Shown piece after piece: positions 57,118-64,000 of a stretch of 64,000 bases of DNA. Position 1 is the stretch's first letter, and the number at the start of each line of letters is the position of its first letter. The notes beneath the pieces were generated by a model. It was not told the DNA's origin, made no database searches, and saw only the letters and a program-made list of their open reading frames with translations. Source of the DNA: Achromobacter spanius (GTDB lineage Bacteria; Pseudomonadota; Gammaproteobacteria; Burkholderiales; Burkholderiaceae_B); contig NZ_CP025030.1 of assembly GCF_002812705.1 (NCBI RefSeq), positions 6,014,001 through 6,078,000 of the forward strand, read 5' to 3'. The translations under genes and the position numbers were made by a program.

Positions 57118-58389
57118 TCAACGTGGCGTGGCCGAGCTTGGTGCCGAGGCCGAAGCGCACAGCGCCTGTAGCGCCTTCTGCCCCGCCCGCCCGTCCGCGG
57201 GCAAGCCCAGCTCGCGCTGCGCGGCCTGCAAGGCCTGGCGCGTGCGGGTGCCCACCATGCCATCGGGTTCACCCAGCTCATAGCCTTTGGCGATCAAGAG
57301 GCGTTGCAATTCGCGCCGTTCCGCCCGGGACAGGCCCGGGTCGTCCGTCGGCCAGGCTTGTACCAATGGCCCACCGCCACGCAGCCGATCAGACAGATGA
57401 GCGATGGCCAGCGCGTAGCTTTCCGCTGCGTTGTAGGAATACAGCGCATCGAAATTGCGCGTGACCAAAAACGCCGGGCCTTTCCTGCCCGCCGGCAGCA
57501 ACAGGCCGGCCGGCGTCTCGCCCCCGGGCAAGGCCTGTCCGTCCACGCGCGTCACGCCCTGCTTGGCCCACGCCGACATCGGACGTTTGTTCTTGCGCCC
57601 CGCGCCCGCCGTATCCAGCCCGGAAGGAAGGCGCACCTCATAACCCCAGGCCAGTTGCGGATTCCAGCCCGCGCGCTTCAGGAAGTTGGCGGTGGACGCC
57701 AGCGCATCGGGCACGCTATCGACCAGGTCGCGGCGGCCATCGCCATCGAAATCAACCGCCAGCCGCAGATAGGTGGACGGCATGAACTGCGTTTGGCCGA
57801 AGGCGCCTGCCCAGGACCCCACCAGCCGTTCCGGTGCGATGTGCTCGTCCTGGATGATTTTCAAGGTGGCGAAGAATTCGCCCCGGAAATACGCTTGCCG
57901 GCGGCCAAAGCACGACAGCGTGGACAAGGACGTCAACAAGGGCCGGCCACCGAGTGTGCGGCCGAAATTGCTTTCCACGCCCCACACCGCCGCAATGGTG
58001 GCCGGGTCGACGTTGTAGCGCGATGCCGCGCGCGCCAGCTCCGCTTGCCAACGTGCCATGCCCGCCTGGCCGTCCGCCACCCGCTCGTCGTCCACCAAAC
58101 CTGCCATGTAGTCCCAGATGGGCGTCTTGAACTCGGGCTGCGCATCCAGCAGATCAATGACGGCCATATCAGGCGACAACCCGGCCGTGTGCGTATCGAA
58201 GGTGGACGGGGACACGCCCGCTTTCTGCGCCGGGCCGCGCAACTGCGACAGGCAGGCGGCGTAGGCGTCAGCGGCCTGAGACGCCACCGGCCATGCCAGC
58301 GCGGCGCTACAAAGCGCCAGGGCCAGGAACGGCATTCCGGCGCGATAGGGTTGCTTCATGCCTGGATGCTTCATGCGGGGATGCTTCAT
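57118..58389 (-). CDS. Lytic murein transglycosylase, MltB family, with peptidoglycan-binding domain
   Basis: The 423-residue protein has a signal peptide (AGMPFLALALCSAALAWPVASQA), an SLT_2 catalytic domain with the Glu in AAVWGVESNFGRTLGGRPLL and the block GAFGQTQFMPSTYLRLAVDFDGDG, and a C-terminal PG_binding_1 domain (SRAERRELQRLLIAKGYELG). No lipobox is seen, so it is likely a soluble periplasmic enzyme. The start region is a 15-bp tandem repeat encoding three Met-Lys-His/Gln-Pro units; the first ATG has AAGGAA upstream. The second MltB-type enzyme of the window is at 23640. Confidence 0.9.
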   Translation of the reverse strand: MKHPRMKHPGMKQPYRAGMPFLALALCSAALAWPVASQAADAYAACLSQLRGPAQKAGVSPSTFDTHTAGLSPDMAVIDLLDAQPEFKTPIWDYMAGLVDDERVADGQAGMARWQAELARAASRYNVDPATIAAVWGVESNFGRTLGGRPLLTSLSTLSCFGRRQAYFRGEFFATLKIIQDEHIAPERLVGSWAGAFGQTQFMPSTYLRLAVDFDGDGRRDLVDSVPDALASTANFLKRAGWNPQLAWGYEVRLPSGLDTAGAGRKNKRPMSAWAKQGVTRVDGQALPGGETPAGLLLPAGRKGPAFLVTRNFDALYSYNAAESYALAIAHLSDRLRGGGPLVQAWPTDDPGLSRAERRELQRLLIAKGYELGEPDGMVGTRTRQALQAAQRELGLPADGRAGQKALQALCASASAPSSATPR

Positions 58390-58391
58390 GT

Positions 58392-59105
58392 TCAACGTTC
58401 CTTGGGTGCTGAAAGCGCGGCGTCGCCTTCCAGCCGTCGGGTCCAATCTTCCACCTGCCCCGCCTGCGCGCGCTTCTCGAACAGCGCGCGCCAATTCGGC
58501 GACAGCTCGGGCATCGTCGCCAGGGCGTGCAGCACGTCCGCATCCAGCACGCGTCGGTTCAGGATGTCTTGCACGCGGGACAACGGCCATTGCGGCTGAG
58601 GCCGTTCACGCAGGGCCAGCGTATCGCCCGCACACAGCCAGCCTTCTTCAAGCACCCGGTAGTACCAGCCGGTCATGCCGCTTGCTTGCACGCGCGCCGC
58701 CATGCCACGGTGGCCGAATCGGTGGTCCAGCTTCCAGCACGGTTGGCGTGCCTGCGACACCTGGATCAGCGCCGTGCCGACGCCAAAGACGTCGCCCACG
58801 CAGACATCCGCCTCGGTCAGTCCGGTGGTGGAGATGTTCTCGCCGAACGCGCCCGGGGCATCCAGCACGGCACGCGCACCCAGCTCGGCGCGCCAGGTCG
58901 AATAGTGGTCGCGGGCGTAATGGTGCAGCGCTTTTTCCGGGCCGCCATGAAAGCGGCGGTCGGCTTGTTCGTCGCCGCGCAGACCTTCGGCGCCCAGCCA
59001 CAGACGCTCGGCCACGGGGTGCTTGTCGATACCGCTGTCTCGGCCGGAATCACCCAGCGGGCGCAAGGTGCCCGTCAGCAGCGCAGCAATGGTGATGGGT
59101 GTCAT
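58392..59105 (-). CDS. MOSC domain protein (YiiM-like)
   Basis: The 237-residue protein has the MOSC core with GLRGDEQADRRFHGGPEKALHHYARDHY and the conserved Cys in QARQPCWKLDHRFG, followed by the three-helix YiiM C-terminal domain (LSRVQDILNRRVLDADVLHALATMPEL). YiiM-type proteins bind molybdenum cofactor and reduce N-hydroxylated compounds. Its ATG overlaps the stop of the upstream ferritin-like gene. It ends two bases before the transglycosylase start, so the three are likely co-transcribed. Confidence 0.88.
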   Translation of the reverse strand: MTPITIAALLTGTLRPLGDSGRDSGIDKHPVAERLWLGAEGLRGDEQADRRFHGGPEKALHHYARDHYSTWRAELGARAVLDAPGAFGENISTTGLTEADVCVGDVFGVGTALIQVSQARQPCWKLDHRFGHRGMAARVQASGMTGWYYRVLEEGWLCAGDTLALRERPQPQWPLSRVQDILNRRVLDADVLHALATMPELSPNWRALFEKRAQAGQVEDWTRRLEGDAALSAPKER

Positions 59106-59947
59106 CGGGTATTCAGTTCCGGTTGGTCGGCTTGCAATGCGGCCAATTCAGCATCGTCGAATCCCGCGGCGCGGCGCGCTTCCAGGTTGAACGGGCCGCG
59201 CAGCCGGGGTGCGTCATAGCGTTGCGCCAATTCGGCGTAGCACGCCACGGGTTCCTTGCCCGCTAGCGCGCACAGGTGCTTGAACCATTGGTTGCCGATG
59301 GCGACATGACCGATTTCGTCGCGCAGGATGATGTCGACGATGGCCGCGCTTTCCGCGTCGCCCGCCCCCGCTAATTTATTGCGGATCATGGGCGAGGCAT
59401 CCAGCCCGCGCGCCTCCAGCGTGCGCGGCACCAGCGCCAGGCGCGCCAGCAGGTCGCTGCTGGTGCGCTCGGCCATATCCCACAAACCGTTGTGCGCCGG
59501 GAAGTCGCCATAGGCATGGCCCAGCGTCGCCAGCCGCTGGCGCAGCAGGTCGAAGTGGTAGGCCTCTTCGCGCGCAACACGCAGCCAGTCGCGATAGAAG
59601 GCGTCAGGCATGCCGGCAAAGCGCCACAGAATGTCCAGCGCCAGATTGACCGCGTTGAACTCAATGTGGGCCAGCGCGTGCAGCAATGCCGCGCGGCCCT
59701 CGACCGTGGCCATGGAACGGTGCTTGACCTGCGCGGGTACCACCAGTTCCGGGCGTTGCGGCCGGCCGGGCAAGCTGGCGGGGGCCACGAATTCGCGCTG
59801 GCGGTCCAGCACGGCGCTATCCTCGATACCTCGCACGGCTGCCATTTTCTCTGGCCATTCCCGCGCGGCCAGCGCCGCCAGCGCCTGTCCGCGCAAGCAG
59901 TCGTCGACGTGCCCGCTCGGCGCGGCGGACATGGTGTTGCTGTTCAT
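59102..59947 (-). CDS. Ferritin-like domain protein (DUF455)
   Basis: The 281-residue protein has a four-helix ferritin-like core with the metal-ligand Glu/His pattern ALAHIEFNAVNLALD, REEAYHFDLLRQRL and ILRDEIGHVAIGNQWF. Those carboxylates imply a di-metal site. It is the DUF455 family; its substrate is unknown. I start at MNSNTMSAAPS; the region upstream contains two palindromes and a divergent promoter. Confidence 0.85.
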   Translation of the reverse strand: MNSNTMSAAPSGHVDDCLRGQALAALAAREWPEKMAAVRGIEDSAVLDRQREFVAPASLPGRPQRPELVVPAQVKHRSMATVEGRAALLHALAHIEFNAVNLALDILWRFAGMPDAFYRDWLRVAREEAYHFDLLRQRLATLGHAYGDFPAHNGLWDMAERTSSDLLARLALVPRTLEARGLDASPMIRNKLAGAGDAESAAIVDIILRDEIGHVAIGNQWFKHLCALAGKEPVACYAELAQRYDAPRLRGPFNLEARRAAGFDDAELAALQADQPELNTR

Positions 59948-59963
59948 GGTGATTTCAATCCCA

Positions 59964-60015
59964 GGTGGCGCGTGCCACCGCAAACCCTGAAAAAGCCCAC
60001 GGTTTCAAACCCGTG
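59964..60015. promoter_or_regulatory. Two palindromes in a divergent promoter region
   Basis: GGTGGC-GCGT-GCCACC (59964-59979) and an 18-bp near-perfect palindrome CACGGTTTCAAACCCGTG (59998-60015, one mismatch) lie between the divergent DUF455 and FemAB-like genes. TATCAT (60031-60036) is a -10-like hexamer for the latter. They look like operators; no regulator can be named. Confidence 0.45.
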
Positions 60016-60042
60016 CGCTGTCGATGACTTTATCATTCACGG

Positions 60043-61173
60043 ATGGATTCCCTGCGCCTGACCATTGAAACCGACCTGTCCCGCATCGACGCCCACGCCT
60101 GGGACGCCTTGGCCGGTGATCAACCCTTTCTGCGGCATGCATTCCTGTGCGCGATGCACGAAACAGAATGCGCCGCGCCGGCATCGGGATGGGCGCCGCA
60201 TTACCTGGCGCTATGGCGCGATGATGCGCTGGCGGCGGCCGTGCCGCTTTACCTGAAGTCCCATTCGCGCGGCGAGTACGTGTTCGACTACGCCTGGGCC
60301 GACGCCTTTCAGCGCCACGGCATGCGCTATTACCCCAAGCTGCTGTCGGCCATTCCGTTTACGCCGGTCACGGGGCCGCGCCTGCTGGCGTCCAACGACG
60401 AAGACCGCGCCACGCTCGTGCGCGGCCTGGTTGCCTTCGCCGAGGAAATCAAGGTGTCGTCGCTGCACGTGTTGTTTCCGTCGGACGCCGACATGCGCGT
60501 GCTGCGCGAGGCGGGGTTCATGGTGCGCGAGAGCGTGCAGTTTCATTGGACCAACCCCGGCTACGCGGATTTCGACGCCTTCCTGGCGATGATGAGCCAC
60601 GACAAGCGCAAGAAGATCCGGCAAGACCGCAAGAAGGTCGCCGCCGCTGGCGTGTCCTTCCGCTGGCTGCGCGGCGCCGAGATCGGCCCCGCTGAACTCG
60701 GCTTCTTTTATGACTGCTATTGCCGCACGTACTTCCAACATGGCAACCCGCCGTATCTGAACCGCGATTTCTTCGAACGCGCGCATCGCGAACAGCCGGA
60801 TGCATTCGTGCTGGTGCTGGCCGAGCGTGATGGCGAACCCGTGGCGGCGGCCTTGAACCTGGCGGGTGGCGACGCGCTGTACGGCCGCTACTGGGGCGCG
60901 ACGGAATACGTGCCGGGGCTGCATTTCGAGACCTGCTACATGCAATCCATCGCGTATTGCATCGCGCATGACATCAAGCGCTTTGAAGGCGGGGCGCAAG
61001 GCGAACACAAGATGGCGCGCGGCTTGCTGCCCACGCCGACGTGGTCGGCGCATTGGGTGGCGCATCCGGGCTTTGCCGAAGCCATCCAGAACTTCCTGGA
61101 CGAAGAGACTTCGGCCGTCACGGACTACCTGGGCGAACTGGAATCCCATACGCCGTTCAAAGGGAGCGCGTAG
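60043..61173 (+). CDS. FemAB-like acyltransferase (GNAT/DUF482 family)
   Basis: The 376-residue protein has the PF04339-type features: HAFLCAMHETECAAPASGWAPHYLALW at the N-terminus, FDYAWADAFQRHGMRYYPKLLSAIPFTPVTGPRLL in the centre, and the C-terminal FETCYMQSIAYCI and FEGGAQGEHKMARGL. Members are FemAB/GNAT-like acyltransferases often listed as peptidoglycan biosynthesis proteins; the donor and acceptor are unknown. No ribosome-binding site is visible and a -10-like hexamer ends six bases before the ATG, so the mRNA could be leaderless. Confidence 0.87.
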   Translation: MDSLRLTIETDLSRIDAHAWDALAGDQPFLRHAFLCAMHETECAAPASGWAPHYLALWRDDALAAAVPLYLKSHSRGEYVFDYAWADAFQRHGMRYYPKLLSAIPFTPVTGPRLLASNDEDRATLVRGLVAFAEEIKVSSLHVLFPSDADMRVLREAGFMVRESVQFHWTNPGYADFDAFLAMMSHDKRKKIRQDRKKVAAAGVSFRWLRGAEIGPAELGFFYDCYCRTYFQHGNPPYLNRDFFERAHREQPDAFVLVLAERDGEPVAAALNLAGGDALYGRYWGATEYVPGLHFETCYMQSIAYCIAHDIKRFEGGAQGEHKMARGLLPTPTWSAHWVAHPGFAEAIQNFLDEETSAVTDYLGELESHTPFKGSA

Positions 61174-61212
61174 CGCGCTTGGATAGCGCTTGGGTAGCGC
61201 TTGGGCAGCGCG
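61171..61212. repeat. Short tandem repeat after the FemAB-like gene
   Basis: About three and a half copies of TAGCGCTTGGG (the first expanded to 13 bp). The first copy contains the stop codon of the acyltransferase. The GCGC-rich flanks can also pair with each other. Confidence 0.8.
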
Positions 61213-61243
61213 TAACGCGCGTACCCCTGCCCGCGCGAGCCAC

Positions 61244-61726
61244 TTACAGGAAGCGATCCAGCAGCTTGCGGCTGTGCTTGTCCAGGGACAGGATGTCGCG
61301 CACCAGATAGAAGATGCCGTGGCTGTCGGCAATCAACAGCGTCTGCGGGCTCAGGCGGCGGATGTCTTCCTCGCCGCGCAGCGTAAACGATGTCGGGCCG
61401 CGATCCGTTTCGACCTTCCAGGTGCTGGGCGTGGCGTAGGTGGACACGCTGCTCAGCTTTTGGATTTCGGGCATGAATTCGCGCCCGGCAAGCTCTTCCT
61501 CGATCAGGGCGCGCTGCGGCGCTGGGACGTCGGACAGGTGTTCGATCCACAACAGTTCATGGCCGTCGCTGGTCACCAGCGACAGGCCTCGGCCGGCTTC
61601 ACTGATCGGGAAAGCGCGCACGGGGATGACCCCTTCGTGCGTCTCGCCGTCGGCGGAGATGAATTCCAGACGCCCGAAGGCATTGCGGCGCAGATCAAAG
61701 AGAGGCAACGAGGAAGGCAAGGTCAT
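61244..61726 (-). CDS. DUF1854 protein, cyanophycin-associated
   Basis: The 160-residue protein has LFDLRRNAFGRLEFISADGETHEGV at the start, HELLWIEHLSDVP, and EEELAGREFMPEIQKLSSVSTYATPSTWKVETDRGPTSF. This is the DUF1854 family. In betaproteobacteria it is nearly always paired with the ABC transporter encoded just upstream and often with cyanophycin synthetases, so it is named as cyanophycin metabolism-associated. Its biochemical role is unknown. It ends the operon 21 bases after the transporter. Confidence 0.88.
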   Translation of the reverse strand: MTLPSSLPLFDLRRNAFGRLEFISADGETHEGVIPVRAFPISEAGRGLSLVTSDGHELLWIEHLSDVPAPQRALIEEELAGREFMPEIQKLSSVSTYATPSTWKVETDRGPTSFTLRGEEDIRRLSPQTLLIADSHGIFYLVRDILSLDKHSRKLLDRFL

Positions 61727-61747
61727 GAAGAGAATCCCGATTCCGCG

Positions 61748-64000
61748 TCAGGCCACGGCGGCCATGTCTTCGCTGCCCGACGCCTGTGCGTCGGCTTCGG
61801 CCTGGCGCGCCTGCGCCTGGTAGAGACGATAGTAGGCGCCCTCGTGGGCCATCAATTCTTCGTGCGGACCCTGCTCCACGATCTGGCCACGGTCCAGCAC
61901 GACCAGCCGGTCGGCCTTGCGCAGCGTGCTCAAGCGGTGCGCGATGGCGATGGTGGTGCGGCCCCGCACCAGGTTGTCGAGCGCCTTCTGGATTTCCTTT
62001 TCGGTGGTGGTGTCCACCGACGACGTGGCTTCGTCCAGGATCAGGATGCGCGGGTCGATCAGCAGCGCACGCGCGATCGAAATGCGCTGGCGTTCACCGC
62101 CCGACAAGGCCTGGCCGCGCTCGCCCACCAGCGAATCGTAGCCATGCGGCAGGCGCAGGATGAATTCATGTGCGTGCGCCGCGCGCGCCGCCGCCACGAT
62201 TTCGTCGCGGGTGGCATCGGGCTTGCCGTAAGCGATGTTCTCGGCAATGGTGCCGAAGAACAGGAAAGGCTCTTGCAGCACCAGCCCGATGTTGCGCCGA
62301 TAGTCGGCCACGCGCACGGAACGGATGTCGATGCCGTCCACCAGCACCGCGCCTTCGGACACATCGTAGAAGCGGCAGATCAGGTTGATCAGCGTGCTCT
62401 TGCCCGAACCGCTGTGCCCCACCAGGCCGATCATTTCGCCCGGCTCGATGCTCAGGTCCAGCCCCCGGATCACCTGGCGGTTGCCATAACGAAAGCCCAC
62501 GTCGCGCAGTTCAATGCGGCCATTGATGTGCGGCAGCGTGGCGGGCTTTTGCGGCTCGGGCACGCTGGACACATGGTCCAGCACATCGAAGATGCGCTTG
62601 GCGCCGGCGGCCGCTTTCTGCGTGACCGAGACGATGCGGCTCATCGAATCCAGGCGCATGTAAAAGCGCCCGATATACGCCAGGAACGCCGCCAGCACGC
62701 CCACCGTGATCTGGTTTTGCGACACCTGCCAGATACCGAATATCCACACCACCAGCAGACCCACTTCGGTCAGCAGCGTCACCGTGGGTGAGAACAGAGA
62801 CCACGTTGTGTTCACGCGGTCGTTGACTTCCAGGTTGCGGTTATTGGCTTCGCGAAACCGCGCAACCTCGCGCTTTTCCTGCGCAAACGCCTTGACCACG
62901 CGTATGCCGGGGATCGTGTCGGCCAGCACGTTGGTGATCTCGGACCAGATGCGGTCGACCTTTTCAAAGCCATGGCGCAAACGGTCGCGCACCGCGTGGA
63001 TCATCCAGATGATGAACGGCAGCGGCACCAGCGTGACCAGCGCCAGCCAGGGGTTGATCGTCACCAGGATCACCGCCGTCATGACAATCATCAGGATGTC
63101 GGTGGCGAAGTCCAGCAGATGCAGCGACAGGAACACGCAAATGCGATCGGTCTCGCTGCCAATGCGGGAGATCAGGTCGCCTGTGCGCTTGCCGCCAAAA
63201 TACTCCAGCGACAACTGCTGCAAGTGCTCATAGGTGGTGGTGCGCAGGTCGGCGCCGATGCGTTCGCTGACCCAGGCCAGGATGTAGGTCCGGGCCCAGC
63301 CCAGCCCCCATGCCAGCAAGGCGGACGCCAGCAAACCGCTTAAATACAGGCGGACCTTGTCGTAGTCGATCGGCGCGCCGTTCTGGAACGGAATCAGCAC
63401 CTCGTCCATCAACGGCATGGTCAGGTACGGCGGCACCAGGGTGGCGGCGGTGCCCAGCAAGGTCAGCAAAAACCCCGCCAGCAAGGGGCCGCGATACGGC
63501 CGGGCGAATCGCCACAGGCGCAACAGCGCCCAGGTGGACGACGGCGCGGCCAGTTCCTGGTTGCAGGTGGGGCATTCCTCTTCGCCTGCGGGAATGACGT
63601 TATTGCAGACGGTGCAGTTGCGCTCTTGCGGCGCTTCTTCCGGCTGGCCGGACAGCCGGATCGCCTGTTGCGATTCGAACTGGGCCAACAGGCGCAGCGC
63701 GGCCGGATTGCGGGCCAGAGTGAAGCGCCAGACCGCCAGGCGCGCGGCATCGTCGTGCAATTCCAGCACGGCGGCGCCCGCATGATCGGTGAGACTTAGC
63801 GACAGTTGCGGCCCATAGACCCAGGATTCCCAGCCGTTATCGGCGGAATTGCGGGCCAGCAGGCGGCGGTCGGTGGCTGCGACCAGCCCAGGCTGGAACT
63901 TCAGCCGCTGATCCAGGTCAATTTCAACCCAGGCCAATATGGTTTCGTCATCCGCGAGTTCAGCGCGGATTTCGTCCCGCCAGCGGGCAGGAAATGCATC
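61748..64000 (-). CDS. Cyanophycin-associated ABC transporter, fused permease-ATPase (5' partial)
   Basis: The frame is open to the right edge, so the true start lies beyond base 64000. The N-terminal domain contains DUF1854-like content and a zinc-ribbon pair CTVCNNVIPAGEEECPTC. Then follow a six-helix ABC exporter domain and an ATPase with Walker A GLVGHSGSGKST, signature LSGGERQR, Walker B RILILDEATSSVD and the H-loop His in IAIAHRLSTLR. It is an MsbA-like half-transporter that should form a homodimer. The export substrate is unknown. The pairing with the DUF1854 gene links it to cyanophycin (Asp-Arg polymer) metabolism, whose synthetase genes should lie past the right edge. Confidence 0.88.
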   Translation of the reverse strand, partial: DAFPARWRDEIRAELADDETILAWVEIDLDQRLKFQPGLVAATDRRLLARNSADNGWESWVYGPQLSLSLTDHAGAAVLELHDDAARLAVWRFTLARNPAALRLLAQFESQQAIRLSGQPEEAPQERNCTVCNNVIPAGEEECPTCNQELAAPSSTWALLRLWRFARPYRGPLLAGFLLTLLGTAATLVPPYLTMPLMDEVLIPFQNGAPIDYDKVRLYLSGLLASALLAWGLGWARTYILAWVSERIGADLRTTTYEHLQQLSLEYFGGKRTGDLISRIGSETDRICVFLSLHLLDFATDILMIVMTAVILVTINPWLALVTLVPLPFIIWMIHAVRDRLRHGFEKVDRIWSEITNVLADTIPGIRVVKAFAQEKREVARFREANNRNLEVNDRVNTTWSLFSPTVTLLTEVGLLVVWIFGIWQVSQNQITVGVLAAFLAYIGRFYMRLDSMSRIVSVTQKAAAGAKRIFDVLDHVSSVPEPQKPATLPHINGRIELRDVGFRYGNRQVIRGLDLSIEPGEMIGLVGHSGSGKSTLINLICRFYDVSEGAVLVDGIDIRSVRVADYRRNIGLVLQEPFLFFGTIAENIAYGKPDATRDEIVAAARAAHAHEFILRLPHGYDSLVGERGQALSGGERQRISIARALLIDPRILILDEATSSVDTTTEKEIQKALDNLVRGRTTIAIAHRLSTLRKADRLVVLDRGQIVEQGPHEELMAHEGAYYRLYQAQARQAEADAQASGSEDMAAVA

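Overview
The window is a GC-rich chromosomal segment of a betaproteobacterium, almost certainly Burkholderiales, family Alcaligenaceae, and most like Achromobacter or Bordetella. This assignment is inferred from gene content. The clues are a short 193-residue OmpA-type protein, a tmRNA whose tag reads ANDERFALAA, Gln at GyrA position 83, the gyrA-serC-pheA-hisC-tyrA-aroA-cmk-rpsA-ihfB gene order, and a cyanophycin-associated DUF1854/ABC transporter pair. Coding is dense. Most genes from 1 to 42.7 kb lie on the minus strand.

Layout. 1-933: end of an IS150-group IS3 element. 981-3308: a CoA-type NUDIX hydrolase, rplS standing alone, and a divergent EamA transporter. 3358-5402: a small membrane-anchored protein and a PA0069-type radical SAM protein whose promoter carries a clear LexA box. 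5615-12580: a complete assimilatory sulfate locus (sbp-cysT-cysW-cysA-cysH-cysD-cysN) with a 1-Cys peroxiredoxin next to it. 13590-22635: a large acyl-CoA dehydrogenase, then an aspartate module of two AspT-like antiporters flanking an aspartate 4-decarboxylase, then etfBA. 22706-26409: a histone-deacetylase-like enzyme, mltB, cysM and a ComEA-like helix-hairpin-helix protein. 26526-27722: a complete IS407-type IS3 element with 4-bp target duplication. 27798-31311: the heptose/LPS genes hldD-hldA-lapB-lapA. 31451-42745: the supraoperon from gyrA to ihfB.

43159-46889 (plus strand) holds ompA, ubiG, gph and an MFS exporter. The tmRNA gene follows at 46981-47370. Directly behind it is an operon with touching or closely spaced genes: wecB, a BcsB-like protein, an NfrB-type glycosyltransferase ending in a c-di-GMP-binding MshEN domain, and an NfrA-like TPR/beta-barrel protein. 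I read it as a self-contained c-di-GMP-controlled exopolysaccharide synthesis and export machine. It mixes the Nfr architecture (NfrB, NfrA, WecB) with a cellulose-type periplasmic subunit (BcsB). It is the most interesting system in the window. A DUF4434 lipoprotein, possibly a glycosidase, converges on it.

56584-61173 carries a YidB-like protein, a second MltB-family transglycosylase, a MOSC protein, a DUF455 ferritin-like protein and a FemAB-like acyltransferase. 61244-64000 carries the DUF1854 protein and the ABC transporter that usually accompany cyanophycin synthetases; the transporter runs off the right edge. I saw no tRNA, rRNA or CRISPR array.
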